Source of the DNA: an uncultured Methanomicrobiales archaeon
Lineage (GTDB): Archaea; Halobacteriota; Methanomicrobia; Methanomicrobiales; Methanospirillaceae
Length of the DNA: 64,000 nt
Direction of reading: 5' to 3'
NCBI GenBank assembly: GCA_903926075.1
Contig: CAIYHQ010000074.1
Span: 1-64,000 of the forward strand
Below, piece by piece: positions 27,077 through 36,051 of the stretch. Below the pieces are notes generated by a model. The model made no database searches, was not told the DNA's origin, and saw only the letters and a program-made list of their open reading frames with translations. The first letter of the stretch is position 1. Each line of letters begins with the position of its first letter. Made by a program: the position numbers and the translations under genes.

Positions 27077-29524
27077 TTAATAAGCGATTTGCATAATAAT
27101 TGCAGGAACTCTTGTTATCTGTCCGGGGTTGATGTAAACAGGATATGTTCCTGATACATAGCCTTTCTTCTGAACGAGAATTTTGTGCAGTCCCAGATCA
27201 AGATCATTTACAAGGATGGGTGTTGTCCCGACTGAGACATCATCAATCAGCAATTCAGCACCCGCCGGCATTGTAAATACTGCAAGAGATCCTGTTGTAG
27301 GCGGTTCCGGCCGTTCTCTTTCAAGGAGCACCTGGGAAACCTGGGTGAGGGAATTCTGTTCAACCCAGGCAGGACCCTCGTAATCGACATAACCAGTCAA
27401 ATGCAACCTTATAAGGTGGTATCCGGGATTTATTGCATTTAGATAAGAAGGTGTAGTTCCGGCATAGCTGTCATCAATATAAAGATCGGCACTGGTCGGT
27501 GTTGAACTCACAGAGAGTGCGCCATTTTTTGGAATTGTTAAATCAATCGTTGTGGTTACTGTCTCTGCCTGACCAACGTGTACAGCGTTCGAATATTGAT
27601 CGTATGTATCTTTTTGTGCAAGGAGTGTATGCCAGCCAGGGGATACACCTGTAAACGTGTTTGGTGACGTTAATACTAATGCCCCATCAAGTGTGACTTT
27701 GGCTCCTGCAGGATTTGTAATTACCTGTATTGTTCCACTTGCAGGGTTCAACCTGCCATTTATTGTAACGGTCTCCCCTACTTTGGGATTTCCATAATAG
27801 GTATTCTTCCAGTCATCATATCCCGCAAGAGACAGAACAATTGCATGGTTTGGATTTCCGGTTGAACTGACCTGGACCTTTACTGGTCCTGTACCCACAT
27901 CAGTTCCATCAAGATTTACTTTCGCACCTGAAGGGATGGAATCAATCAGGAAATATCCCATCTGACCAGTGGAGGTCTGAGTAGGTGTAGGGGTTACAGG
28001 AGTTACTGTAGGGGTTGGGTTTGTAGTAGGCTGAAGTTTGGCGGTCAGTACTTTGACTTCCTGTGCCTTGAGGTCTACACTTGTAGTATAGTCATTGTAT
28101 CCAGACATCTGTAGTGTAATAGTATTGGTTCCGGCAGCTACATCCCATAATATAAGAGGAGATGAACCCTGATAGATACTATTTAAATAAACATCTGCCA
28201 ACTGTGGTTGAGATTCAATAATAAGAACCCCGGTCTTTGAAGGTGTGGAACTGGGTTTTAGAGTTACAATTATTGTTGAAGTTTTTCCTTTTGTTACAGT
28301 TACCTTCTGGCTTGTGTCAACATATCCACTCAGTTTAACAGCAAGTGTATGTGAACCCGGCTGAACATTGGTTATATCAAGGGTGTCATCCGGCCATGTC
28401 TGACCTTTAAATACTGAATCCAGGAAAACTGCTGCACCGGGGGGAACCGATGAGACCTCAATACTTCCTGTTGTTGGATCTACTACTGTGTCAAGTTTAA
28501 CATCAAGTGTATTCTGGCCAGGGTCAAGAACAACCTTGTCAGTCCAGTCCTGATATCCTACCTTCATGAACTCAACGAAGTGGTTACCAGGGGAAAGCCC
28601 GCCTACAGTCAGAGGTGTAAATCCAGCATATAATTGATCAATAAAAACGTCTGACCCAACCGGATTCGAAGTTAAAGTCAACTGGCTTGATGTTGATATA
28701 GGGGTCAGATATTCATATTCAATCTGAGTATCCCCTGCTACTACGTTTGAATAAGTACTAAATGTGTAATAACCCTTCTTTGCATAATTTAAAACATGCC
28801 ATCCGGGTTCCACTCCAGTGAAGAAGTCAGGGGTAGTAATCCTTTTCCATCCGTCCAGCGTCACAGTAGCACCTGATGGGTCAGTGAATACACCTATTGA
28901 ACCTTTTGTCGAACTTTCTGCTACTAAATTTGCTGAAACAGTAGTTGTTTTATCCACAGCAGGTGGAGCAAACTTCTGGGACCAAATCTGATACCCTTTC
29001 TTTAGAACAAGTATAAGGTAGTCCTCAGTCTTACTACTTGGTACCTGAACTTTTACAGGTGTCTTTCCTTTACTATCAAAATCAATATAGACATCTGCAC
29101 CGGAAGGTGTGGATTTAATATCAAAAGTGCCGTTTTTCCCTGAAGGTTGTGGAACAACCTTCGTAAGTGCCGCATATATGTTTATTGTATCTCCAGGCCA
29201 GGGATTCCCTGCAACCTGCCTTACCCAGGGATAATATCCATCTTTCGTTACAATTATAGTATGACCCGGAGTTCCGGTGGTTGAGACCCTGACGGTAATC
29301 GGGGTTACGCCCTGATTTATCCCGTCAAAGTTTACGCTTGCACCGGATGGTTCGGATTCTATTAGATAATACCCGCTTCCTCCCGTTTGTGCAAGAGAAG
29401 ACTGGCCAAAAATTAAAGTCTGGTTATTCCAGTCTGTGGTCTTGTTCTCAGATGCTGCAACATAACCAAAAAACATTGCAACAATTATGAGAGTGATCTG
29501 GGCAACAATCAAATTTCGCGACAT
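27077..29524 (-). CDS. Exported protein of ten PEGA repeats
   Basis: An 815-residue exported protein. After the signal peptide (about residues 5-25) it is built from ten PEGA-type repeats of about 65-75 residues, with cores such as GSIEVSSVPPGAAVFLDS and G.TP..V...PG.H.(I/V)....GY. A Thr/Pro linker (TPTVTPVTPTPTQT) separates repeats 1-6 from 7-10. No anchor is visible at the C-terminus. PEGA domains occur in surface-layer-associated proteins, where they are thought to bind or span the wall. It is a single-gene unit with its own promoter and terminator signals. Confidence 0.85.
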   Translation of the reverse strand: MSRNLIVAQITLIIVAMFFGYVAASENKTTDWNNQTLIFGQSSLAQTGGSGYYLIESEPSGASVNFDGINQGVTPITVRVSTTGTPGHTIIVTKDGYYPWVRQVAGNPWPGDTINIYAALTKVVPQPSGKNGTFDIKSTPSGADVYIDFDSKGKTPVKVQVPSSKTEDYLILVLKKGYQIWSQKFAPPAVDKTTTVSANLVAESSTKGSIGVFTDPSGATVTLDGWKRITTPDFFTGVEPGWHVLNYAKKGYYTFSTYSNVVAGDTQIEYEYLTPISTSSQLTLTSNPVGSDVFIDQLYAGFTPLTVGGLSPGNHFVEFMKVGYQDWTDKVVLDPGQNTLDVKLDTVVDPTTGSIEVSSVPPGAAVFLDSVFKGQTWPDDTLDITNVQPGSHTLAVKLSGYVDTSQKVTVTKGKTSTIIVTLKPSSTPSKTGVLIIESQPQLADVYLNSIYQGSSPLILWDVAAGTNTITLQMSGYNDYTTSVDLKAQEVKVLTAKLQPTTNPTPTVTPVTPTPTQTSTGQMGYFLIDSIPSGAKVNLDGTDVGTGPVKVQVSSTGNPNHAIVLSLAGYDDWKNTYYGNPKVGETVTINGRLNPASGTIQVITNPAGAKVTLDGALVLTSPNTFTGVSPGWHTLLAQKDTYDQYSNAVHVGQAETVTTTIDLTIPKNGALSVSSTPTSADLYIDDSYAGTTPSYLNAINPGYHLIRLHLTGYVDYEGPAWVEQNSLTQVSQVLLERERPEPPTTGSLAVFTMPAGAELLIDDVSVGTTPILVNDLDLGLHKILVQKKGYVSGTYPVYINPGQITRVPAIIMQIAY

Positions 29525-29545
29525 GGCATCCTCTATACGAAATTA

Positions 29546-29555
29546 CTTTATAAGG
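29546..29555 (-). promoter_or_regulatory. TATA-like box for the PEGA gene
   Basis: CCTTATAAAG on the minus strand, about 25 bases before the ATG. GAGGATG just before the start can serve as a ribosome site. Confidence 0.5.
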
Positions 29556-29672
29556 ACTGTATAAGATATTCTCAAATAAAAATGTATTGGGCATTTTTTC
29601 AAAAATTGTAAACCGTAAAGTACCTGATCATGATTTTACGTCATAAATGCAAGTATAAAATGTATTTTTTTC

Positions 29673-31946
29673 TCATTGACTTACATTTTTAAAAGATCGC
29701 GCCAATGATGACAAAATCATAATTGTTCCACGTTTATCAAGTGGCTGGTTCTCATTTCCACATTTTGGAGAATAAATGCAGGATGGACAACCATGAGTAC
29801 AGGTACATTCTTTGACAACAGTGTATGCAGCTGAGATCAAATCACCGAATCTCTCATAAGCTCTATCAGTTAAACCAATTCCACCTTCATATCCATCATA
29901 GATAAATACTGTAGGACATCCGGTTGATATGTGAAAAGGCGTTGAGAGTCCACCTATGTCCCTCCTGTCACAGAGGACAAGGAGAGGCATCATTGCAATT
30001 AACGCATGTTCGGCCCCGTGCAGGCTGCCTGCAATATCAAATCCATTTTCACTCATTATCTGTATTATTTCGTGATTAAGTGTAAAAAAGAGAGATTTAG
30101 TTGTGAATGTTAAAATAGGGAGTGAAAGAGGCTCAATTCCAATTATATTATCCCCTTCTATCTTTTTGAAGGCAGAATAACATTCAGTCACACTGACTTC
30201 GCCTTTTACAAGCCTCCCAAATTCCCATTTAGACTCACAGTCTTCTTTAATTAAATCGAGAGTTATGTCTTTCAAGGGTTTTGTAAAATATTCCACATCG
30301 GTTCGCTCAACATGGACAATATGATTATCGAGGTCGAGCATATTTGAGAGGTATTTTTCACCCTGATGAAGAAGGATTGCCCCTGGATAAGCCTCACGGT
30401 ATGCCTGATTCAGAGAGAGAGTCTCAATTACTTTCCCATGACAAAGAACAAGATATGAAATTCCAGATATTGTTCCAAGAGGGATAAGTTCGTATGGCCT
30501 TTTTCTCCCACAATAGACATATCCCTTTAATGTATTTGCAAGAAGCTTTGATTTACGATGAGATTCTACAGCTTCATGTAGATCATAGGGGAAATAAACA
30601 GCATCTGATACCGGGTTAACCGGCAGCTCAGCTGATGCAAGAAGAACCTGACCAGAGATAATAAATGGATTTGTCAAATCAATTATCGCTTCTTCATTAG
30701 GACTTCCAAAAAAAACCTCATGATGATTTACATAATATTGTGATAGCGGGTCGGGAAATGCAACAAGAATTGAACATGAAGTAGTATTTCTTCTTCCGGC
30801 TCTGCCTGACTGCTGCCACGTTGAGATCATGGTCCCTGGATAACCAGACAAAATGACTACATCAAGAGAACCTATGTCGATCCCAAGTTCCAGGGCATTT
30901 GTGGATACAAGCGCCTTAATTTGTTCGGTTTTGAGGTCATTTTCAAGTTTTCGCCGATCTTTTGGGAGATAACCTGCCCTGTATGATGCTATTTCATCTT
31001 TTTTCCCTGTTTTAAATTGAAAGAGCCTTTCGTTTGACCAGAGTGAAATTTGTTCAGCCATTTGTCTTGACTGAGTAAAGCATAATGTGTGAAGTCCATT
31101 CTTCACGGACTCGGTTAACAGGCGTACCGTTTCCCCATGTACACTAAGTTCACGAGACAGAGATTTTCCTGGATTATAAAGAATAAAATATCTGGCCCCT
31201 TTTGGAGAACCGTCAGTATCGATAAAAGTGAATTTTTCTCCTATAAGTTGTTCCGCAAATTCTAACGGATTGGCGAGTGTCGCTGATGAAAGAAAAAAAA
31301 TGGGTGATTTTCCATAGTACTGAACAACTCTTTTTAATCTCCTTATCAGATAAGCCATCTGAGAACCGAAAATTCCTCTGTATTGGTGCACTTCATCAAT
31401 TACTATAACCTGAAGTGAAGAAAAGAACCTCTCCCATTTGTGGTGCCAGGCAAGTACTGCGTTTATCTCATATGGATTTGTTAAAATTATCCTGGAATTC
31501 TCTCTTATTCCGGATCTCTTATGTGTTGATGTATCTCCATCATAGACTGCCGGAAAGACACAAATTCCAGTTTTATTTTCAAGAAATTTTAGTGAATTAA
31601 GCTGATCATTTGTAAGGGCTTTGGCAGGGTAAATATAAAGGGCCGTTCCTTTTTTGTTAAAGAACAGAGATTCAAATACAGGAATATTGAAAGCAAGTGT
31701 TTTCCCTGATGCTGTTGGTGTCGAGAGAAGGATATTCTTACCTTCCCGCATGCATCTCAGAGCCTTTGTCTGATGTGAATAGAGTTTCAGGTTATTTTCT
31801 TCCAGGAAACGGTTGAGAGGATCTGCGGGTTTAATATCAATATCGCCATATTCTGGTTTTTTTTCTGGCATCTCTTGAATATATTCGATACATTCACGAA
31901 ATGAAGGTGATTCTTTGATATAATGAACAAATTCATCTGCCTTCAT
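29673..31946 (-). CDS. DEAH-type helicase with C-terminal DUF1998 cysteine domain (MrfA/Hrq1-like)
   Basis: A 757-residue superfamily 2 helicase. Motifs in order: LLSTPTASGKT (Walker A), VIDEVHQYRG, SSATLANP, STNALELGIDIG and QQSGRAGR. The C-terminus has a DUF1998 domain with a four-cysteine cluster in CTCTHGCPSC and CGNENQPLDKRG. This is the layout of Bacillus MrfA (YprA) and fungal Hrq1, helicases for DNA crosslink repair. I place the start at the ATG at 31946, which has AAGGAG upstream and overlaps the previous gene by 14 bases, not at the in-frame codon 36 bases upstream. Its upstream partner encodes a MrfB-like exonuclease. Confidence 0.88.
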   Translation of the reverse strand: MKADEFVHYIKESPSFRECIEYIQEMPEKKPEYGDIDIKPADPLNRFLEENNLKLYSHQTKALRCMREGKNILLSTPTASGKTLAFNIPVFESLFFNKKGTALYIYPAKALTNDQLNSLKFLENKTGICVFPAVYDGDTSTHKRSGIRENSRIILTNPYEINAVLAWHHKWERFFSSLQVIVIDEVHQYRGIFGSQMAYLIRRLKRVVQYYGKSPIFFLSSATLANPLEFAEQLIGEKFTFIDTDGSPKGARYFILYNPGKSLSRELSVHGETVRLLTESVKNGLHTLCFTQSRQMAEQISLWSNERLFQFKTGKKDEIASYRAGYLPKDRRKLENDLKTEQIKALVSTNALELGIDIGSLDVVILSGYPGTMISTWQQSGRAGRRNTTSCSILVAFPDPLSQYYVNHHEVFFGSPNEEAIIDLTNPFIISGQVLLASAELPVNPVSDAVYFPYDLHEAVESHRKSKLLANTLKGYVYCGRKRPYELIPLGTISGISYLVLCHGKVIETLSLNQAYREAYPGAILLHQGEKYLSNMLDLDNHIVHVERTDVEYFTKPLKDITLDLIKEDCESKWEFGRLVKGEVSVTECYSAFKKIEGDNIIGIEPLSLPILTFTTKSLFFTLNHEIIQIMSENGFDIAGSLHGAEHALIAMMPLLVLCDRRDIGGLSTPFHISTGCPTVFIYDGYEGGIGLTDRAYERFGDLISAAYTVVKECTCTHGCPSCIYSPKCGNENQPLDKRGTIMILSSLARSFKNVSQ

Positions 31947-33012
31947 AAGTCTCCTTTTTAATATAATGGAACAACAAAGCAAGGCTTATCAGGTCCTGTC
32001 GGTTATGTTCAATTAGTGGTATGAGCAGACCGGAGTTTCCTGAATTGAGAAATTCTTCATATAACTCAGGTACAAGCACACCTGGAATATCATGTTCCCT
32101 GAAGATACCAAGGACCTCCCTTTCTATTGTAGAAAGCCGACAGTTATTCAGTTCGTTTTTATACCTCGACCTTGCAACATGAAGCATGTCATAATGAGGG
32201 AGTGATATGTCCAAATTGAACCCATAGAATGATGCACGCTCTTTTATGTAGGGGATATCAAAAGATTTCCCATTATAAGTAACAAGGACTGGTTTTTCAT
32301 AAAGAAATTCCAAAACTGCAGAAATAGAAGCTGGTTCTTCAGCGATTTCACGAAGAAGATATTGCTCAATTAAGAGGCTGCCTTCCCTTTCAATCGCAAT
32401 ACCAAAGAGAATTATAGGTCTTGAAAATAGACCAAGAGTTTCGATGTCCAGAAATATAGTGTCGCGGTCTGTAAAAAGATCAGAAGATAGTAAAGCATAT
32501 GGGTGAGATGAACGGTGCCTTTTTGAGAGCATTAAATTGACATTTTCAGGGTCTGATTCCTCAATAATCTTTAAACACCATGCTGCTTCCTCACGAAACT
32601 GTCTAATACGTAACAGGTCACGTATAGACCTGCATCCCTTCCCATGAAGCACTTCGGCAGTCTTTTTTCCAATTCCGAATACAAGTGTCAGGTCAGATAG
32701 ATAATGCTCTTTTATCCTACATTGCTCCTTCTCTCTTTGCGGAATTTTTTCTACAGACTGGATTCTGTAGCACATTCCAGCGGGAGTTGAGAGGGTATCG
32801 CCCTGAAAACAGTGTTCAAATGGAATACCTTCATATTGCACCTTAATCTTCTCAATGTAATCTCTGATATCCTGGTATTCACTCTCAAAGATAAATGAAT
32901 CGTAAAATCCTGCCTTATAACAGTTATCATTCCGAATTACTTTATAATCCCTGGACTTACGAACCTCATCACTCCACCGGTTACTTATCCCCTCATAGCA
33001 GGATGCAGACAT
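31933..33012 (-). CDS. RNase H-fold exonuclease with helix-hairpin-helix (YprB/MrfB-like)
   Basis: A 359-residue protein. The middle has a helix-hairpin-helix (LVFGIGKKTAEVLHGKG), probably for DNA binding. The C-terminal half is a DEDD-type RNase H-fold exonuclease domain with FLDIETLG (DxE), VTYNGKSFDIPYI and EHNRQDLISL, which hold the expected metal-binding acids. Bacillus MrfB (YprB) has the same domain and works with MrfA in mitomycin-damage repair. The two genes overlap here in the order exonuclease then helicase. The N-terminal 110 residues are less conserved. Confidence 0.82.
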   Translation of the reverse strand: MSASCYEGISNRWSDEVRKSRDYKVIRNDNCYKAGFYDSFIFESEYQDIRDYIEKIKVQYEGIPFEHCFQGDTLSTPAGMCYRIQSVEKIPQREKEQCRIKEHYLSDLTLVFGIGKKTAEVLHGKGCRSIRDLLRIRQFREEAAWCLKIIEESDPENVNLMLSKRHRSSHPYALLSSDLFTDRDTIFLDIETLGLFSRPIILFGIAIEREGSLLIEQYLLREIAEEPASISAVLEFLYEKPVLVTYNGKSFDIPYIKERASFYGFNLDISLPHYDMLHVARSRYKNELNNCRLSTIEREVLGIFREHDIPGVLVPELYEEFLNSGNSGLLIPLIEHNRQDLISLALLFHYIKKETYEGR

Positions 33013-33407
33013 TTATTCTGGGTATACATCCTTTTTGTTTAAATTCATTGTATGAGGAGTGTGAAAGTGATAAATTGAGAGAAAACAACTGGAAGAGCAG
33101 CTTACAATTCGTGCGAGCGACCTTTCAAGTACATTAAGTGCTTATCAGATGACAAAAAAACTTAATCGCTCACCTCTGTAACCCGGCATGATATAAACAA
33201 CCGGATGATGGCAGCTAACGGCTTCCTGAATTTATTAAGAATGGATGTTTTGGATCTTGCTTTTAAAGAACATTTCACATTTATTGTGAATGCAATTGCC
33301 AGGATCTTTTCGAATACGAGATTAAAATGAGACAAATATGCTTAAAATTTTCAATATTATATAAAAAAGGAGGGCTCGAAAGAAGCAAAAATATTAAGGA
33401 TATTGGT
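33013..33407. other. 395-base region without a clear gene
   Basis: Contains the upstream region of the exonuclease gene and the downstream region of the Tes-like gene. A 29-codon plus-strand frame beginning MDVLDLAFKEHF (from about 33241) has no supporting signals. I find no tRNA, CRISPR or long repeat here. Confidence 0.4.
33363..33368 (-). terminator. T-run downstream of the Tes-like gene
   Basis: Six T on the minus strand, about 40 bases beyond the stop, just after GAGCCCTCC. The nearest candidate terminator for this gene. Confidence 0.35.
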
Positions 33408-34859
33408 TTATTTTTTATATTTCTGCCAGATCTGCTCTCGATAAACAGGTCCGCTGTTATAAGTACAGAACGGTATTAATGTTCCATCAGGCGTGGCATA
33501 ATGAATGCAGCAGCGTTCGACCCTTGCCAAATCGTAATTATATCTGTCCATAAAATGCATTGTTCCTATAAAAAGGGCATTCCAGTGAAAATCACGGAGA
33601 GCATCGAAATTCTGCGAAATAAGAGCTTTTCCTATAAGTTTCCAAATTTCACCACCTTTTGGTGATTCAGCTTTTTTAACGGATTCTCTCAGTGATTTAA
33701 CTCCATCAATCAGGGCGAGAGATTTATTTATCGAACCACCTTTTGTCAATCTCTCGGCCATCCGTTCAATAGCTTTGAAAAAAGTTTCAACATCAACCAT
33801 ACGGTTTATCGGTACAATTCCTTCATCTGTTACAAAGATATAGGTTGCAGCACCACAATGCTGATGAGCTGTAAATTTAATCACAGGTTTTCCTGTGTAT
33901 GCTTCTACAAGCTCAGAAAAAGGTACAACACAAGGGACAGGGTAAAAATCTTCCTTTTTAATGATTCCATCCGTTTGAATTTCGATATATTTTACAACTT
34001 CCGGAATTGTTATCCTTGACTTTTTAATATCATCCTCACTTGCTGCACCAGTAAAAGCGATAGGCTGGAAATTGACTCCTCGGATGACATTGATATTATC
34101 TGCAGCAAAACGGACGATATCTCCCAATTCCTGCGAATTTTTATCTTTAATAACAGTAGGGACAAGGACTATTCCGAGTTCAACACTTGCACAGTTTTCT
34201 ACGGCCTTTAAATTCAATGAAAGGAGAGGGTTTGTCTCTTTGGTGACTCCGTCAAAATGAAGATATATTGTAGAAACTCCTATATCTTTAAGAACCTTTG
34301 CATAGCCTGGTTCATTCGCTAATCTGATTCCGTTTGTTGCAATCTGGATCTGCTGAAATCCAAGCTCTTGTGCTTTTTTAACGATTTCAGGAAGATCTTC
34401 CCGCATCGTGGGTTCTCCACCGGAAAACTGAACGGCCGGAGCTGGAACCGGCTTTTCTTCTCTCAGCAATACGAGCATATCAACAATCTGTTCAAATGTT
34501 GGCTCATATATATACCCGCATGCCTGAGCATTTGCGAAACAAAAATCGCAATTGAGATTACATCGGTTAGTCAGATCAATATTTGCAAGGAGAGTTGTTG
34601 ATTTATGATTTTCACATAGTCCGCAGTCGTCCGGACAACCTTTTTTGGTTGAGGTATTAGGGTTTTCTACGCCTTTACCAACAGTATCATATTTATCATA
34701 AAACTTATACATCTCTGCATCAGCCCAATAAAGGTCTTGGAATTCTCCATGTGACGGGCAGGAGCGTGTCATCCATATCTGACCTTCTTTCTCGATAAGA
34801 TCAGCAGGAATCACTATTTTGCATACTGGACAGAGTGTTTTTGTTATCTTTATTCGCAT
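33408..34859 (-). CDS. tes: Radical SAM enzyme, probable tetraether lipid synthase (Tes)
   Basis: A 483-residue radical SAM protein. The N-terminus has a rubredoxin-like zinc site (LCPVCK and SCPSHGEF) and an extra cysteine cluster (GCPDDCGLC). The SAM cluster motif is CNLNCDFC (CxxxCxxC), and the C-terminus has another cysteine set (ERCCIHY, then LIPFC). This three-cluster arrangement and the opening KTLCPVCK match the MJ0619/Tes family, which joins archaeol tails to make tetraether lipids. The neighbour on the other strand is carS, also a lipid gene, which supports the call. A related radical SAM enzyme with another substrate remains possible. Confidence 0.78.
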   Translation of the reverse strand: MRIKITKTLCPVCKIVIPADLIEKEGQIWMTRSCPSHGEFQDLYWADAEMYKFYDKYDTVGKGVENPNTSTKKGCPDDCGLCENHKSTTLLANIDLTNRCNLNCDFCFANAQACGYIYEPTFEQIVDMLVLLREEKPVPAPAVQFSGGEPTMREDLPEIVKKAQELGFQQIQIATNGIRLANEPGYAKVLKDIGVSTIYLHFDGVTKETNPLLSLNLKAVENCASVELGIVLVPTVIKDKNSQELGDIVRFAADNINVIRGVNFQPIAFTGAASEDDIKKSRITIPEVVKYIEIQTDGIIKKEDFYPVPCVVPFSELVEAYTGKPVIKFTAHQHCGAATYIFVTDEGIVPINRMVDVETFFKAIERMAERLTKGGSINKSLALIDGVKSLRESVKKAESPKGGEIWKLIGKALISQNFDALRDFHWNALFIGTMHFMDRYNYDLARVERCCIHYATPDGTLIPFCTYNSGPVYREQIWQKYKK

Positions 34860-34948
34860 CCTATACCTACCGTTGGCCGTTAATGTATAAACTAGGATAG
34901 ATTAATGCTTAAATGTGACCTTTTGTACAGATATGATAGAGGAAAGTC

Positions 34949-35497
34949 ATGGTTGATCTGGCGATTTTATATCCGATCGCCGCAGCCTTCTGGATTATGA
35001 TCCCTGCATACCTGCCAAATTCTGCCGCTGCATTATGTGGAGGTGGCCCACCAATTGACGGAGGCAAGCTCCTTTGGGATGGCCGTAGAGTATTTGGCGA
35101 GGGAAAAACTGTGAGAGGGTTTTTTTGCGGAGTTTTTGCCGGGATCTGCATTGGTTTAGTCCTTATTTTCCTCCAGGGATTTGCCTTTTTCTCAACCATA
35201 CCGGTTCAATCACTATTATCGGTTGTTTTATTATCAACCGGAGCCCTGTTAGGAGATCTCTGCAAAAGTTTTTTTAAACGGAGACTTGGAAAAGAAAGAG
35301 GTACAAAATGGCTCCTTTTTGATATGTATGATCTTGTTGCAGGTTCAATGCTGTTGCTGCTCGTATTTGACCCTGGATGGTTGTTTAAATGGGTGACTCC
35401 GATAGTATTTCTTGTTATTCTCGTCCTGACTCCGATTTTGCATAGAGGTATAAATATTATCGGATATTTCACCGGGGTGAAGAAAGAACCATGGTAG
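34949..35497 (+). CDS. carS: CDP-archaeol synthase
   Basis: A 182-residue membrane protein of the DUF46/CarS family. It transfers CTP to unsaturated archaetidic acid to give CDP-archaeol, the branch point of polar lipid synthesis. Visible signatures are PNSAAALCGGGPPIDGGK, VFGEGKTVRGFF, and GDLCKSFFKRRLGKERG near the membrane. About five transmembrane helices are likely. The ribosome site GAGG is upstream of ATG 34949. It overlaps pyrE by seven bases. Confidence 0.92.
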   Translation: MVDLAILYPIAAAFWIMIPAYLPNSAAALCGGGPPIDGGKLLWDGRRVFGEGKTVRGFFCGVFAGICIGLVLIFLQGFAFFSTIPVQSLLSVVLLSTGALLGDLCKSFFKRRLGKERGTKWLLFDMYDLVAGSMLLLLVFDPGWLFKWVTPIVFLVILVLTPILHRGINIIGYFTGVKKEPW

Positions 35498-36027
35498 AGA
35501 GATTTATGCAGAAACTCGTAGAGCGCAAGGCAATTGAATTTGGAGATTTTACCCTGGCATCAGGACGAAAAAGCAATTATTATGTCGATATTAAGAGAGC
35601 AATAACAGATAGTGACATTTTAAGGGAAATTGCGGAGGCAATTGGAAATCTTTCAGAATTTGACTGTGTAGCGGGTGTTGCGGTCGGTGGAATTCCAATA
35701 GCGGTTGCAGTAGCACTTGAAAAACATAAACCCTTTGCAATTGTAAGAAGCGCATCAAAATCTCATGGAAAATCTGATTTTGTGATTGGAGATGTCAATA
35801 AAAAGCAAGTTCTGCTTGTTGAAGACGTCACAACAACCGGAGGCTCCGCCATTTATGGAATAGAAAAACTTCGTGAATGCGGAGCTGTTGTCACAAGCGT
35901 GATTACAGTTATAGATAGAGAAGAAGGTGCAAAAGAAGCCCTCCATATGAATGGTGTTGCATTAACTGCTCTTCTAAATGTTAGTGATATTTTTAATTAC
36001 AGAAGGAAGGTATCGACAAAGGATTAA
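35491..36027 (+). CDS. pyrE: Orotate phosphoribosyltransferase
   Basis: A 178-residue enzyme that makes OMP from orotate and PRPP. The PRPP-binding motif is VLLVEDVTTTGGSA. The catalytic loop includes SASKSHGKSDFVIG, and the N-terminal FTLASGRKSNYYVDIKRA is typical. The start overlaps carS and purD follows 24 bases on, so carS, pyrE, purD and argF look like one operon. Confidence 0.95.
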   Translation: MVERFMQKLVERKAIEFGDFTLASGRKSNYYVDIKRAITDSDILREIAEAIGNLSEFDCVAGVAVGGIPIAVAVALEKHKPFAIVRSASKSHGKSDFVIGDVNKKQVLLVEDVTTTGGSAIYGIEKLRECGAVVTSVITVIDREEGAKEALHMNGVALTALLNVSDIFNYRRKVSTKD

Positions 36028-36051
36028 TTGAGAAGATCCCAATAGATCTGC

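Noticed and set aside
33241-33330. 29-codon frame (MDVLDLAFKEHF) in the long gap
   Set aside because: No ribosome site, no family, and short enough to be chance.
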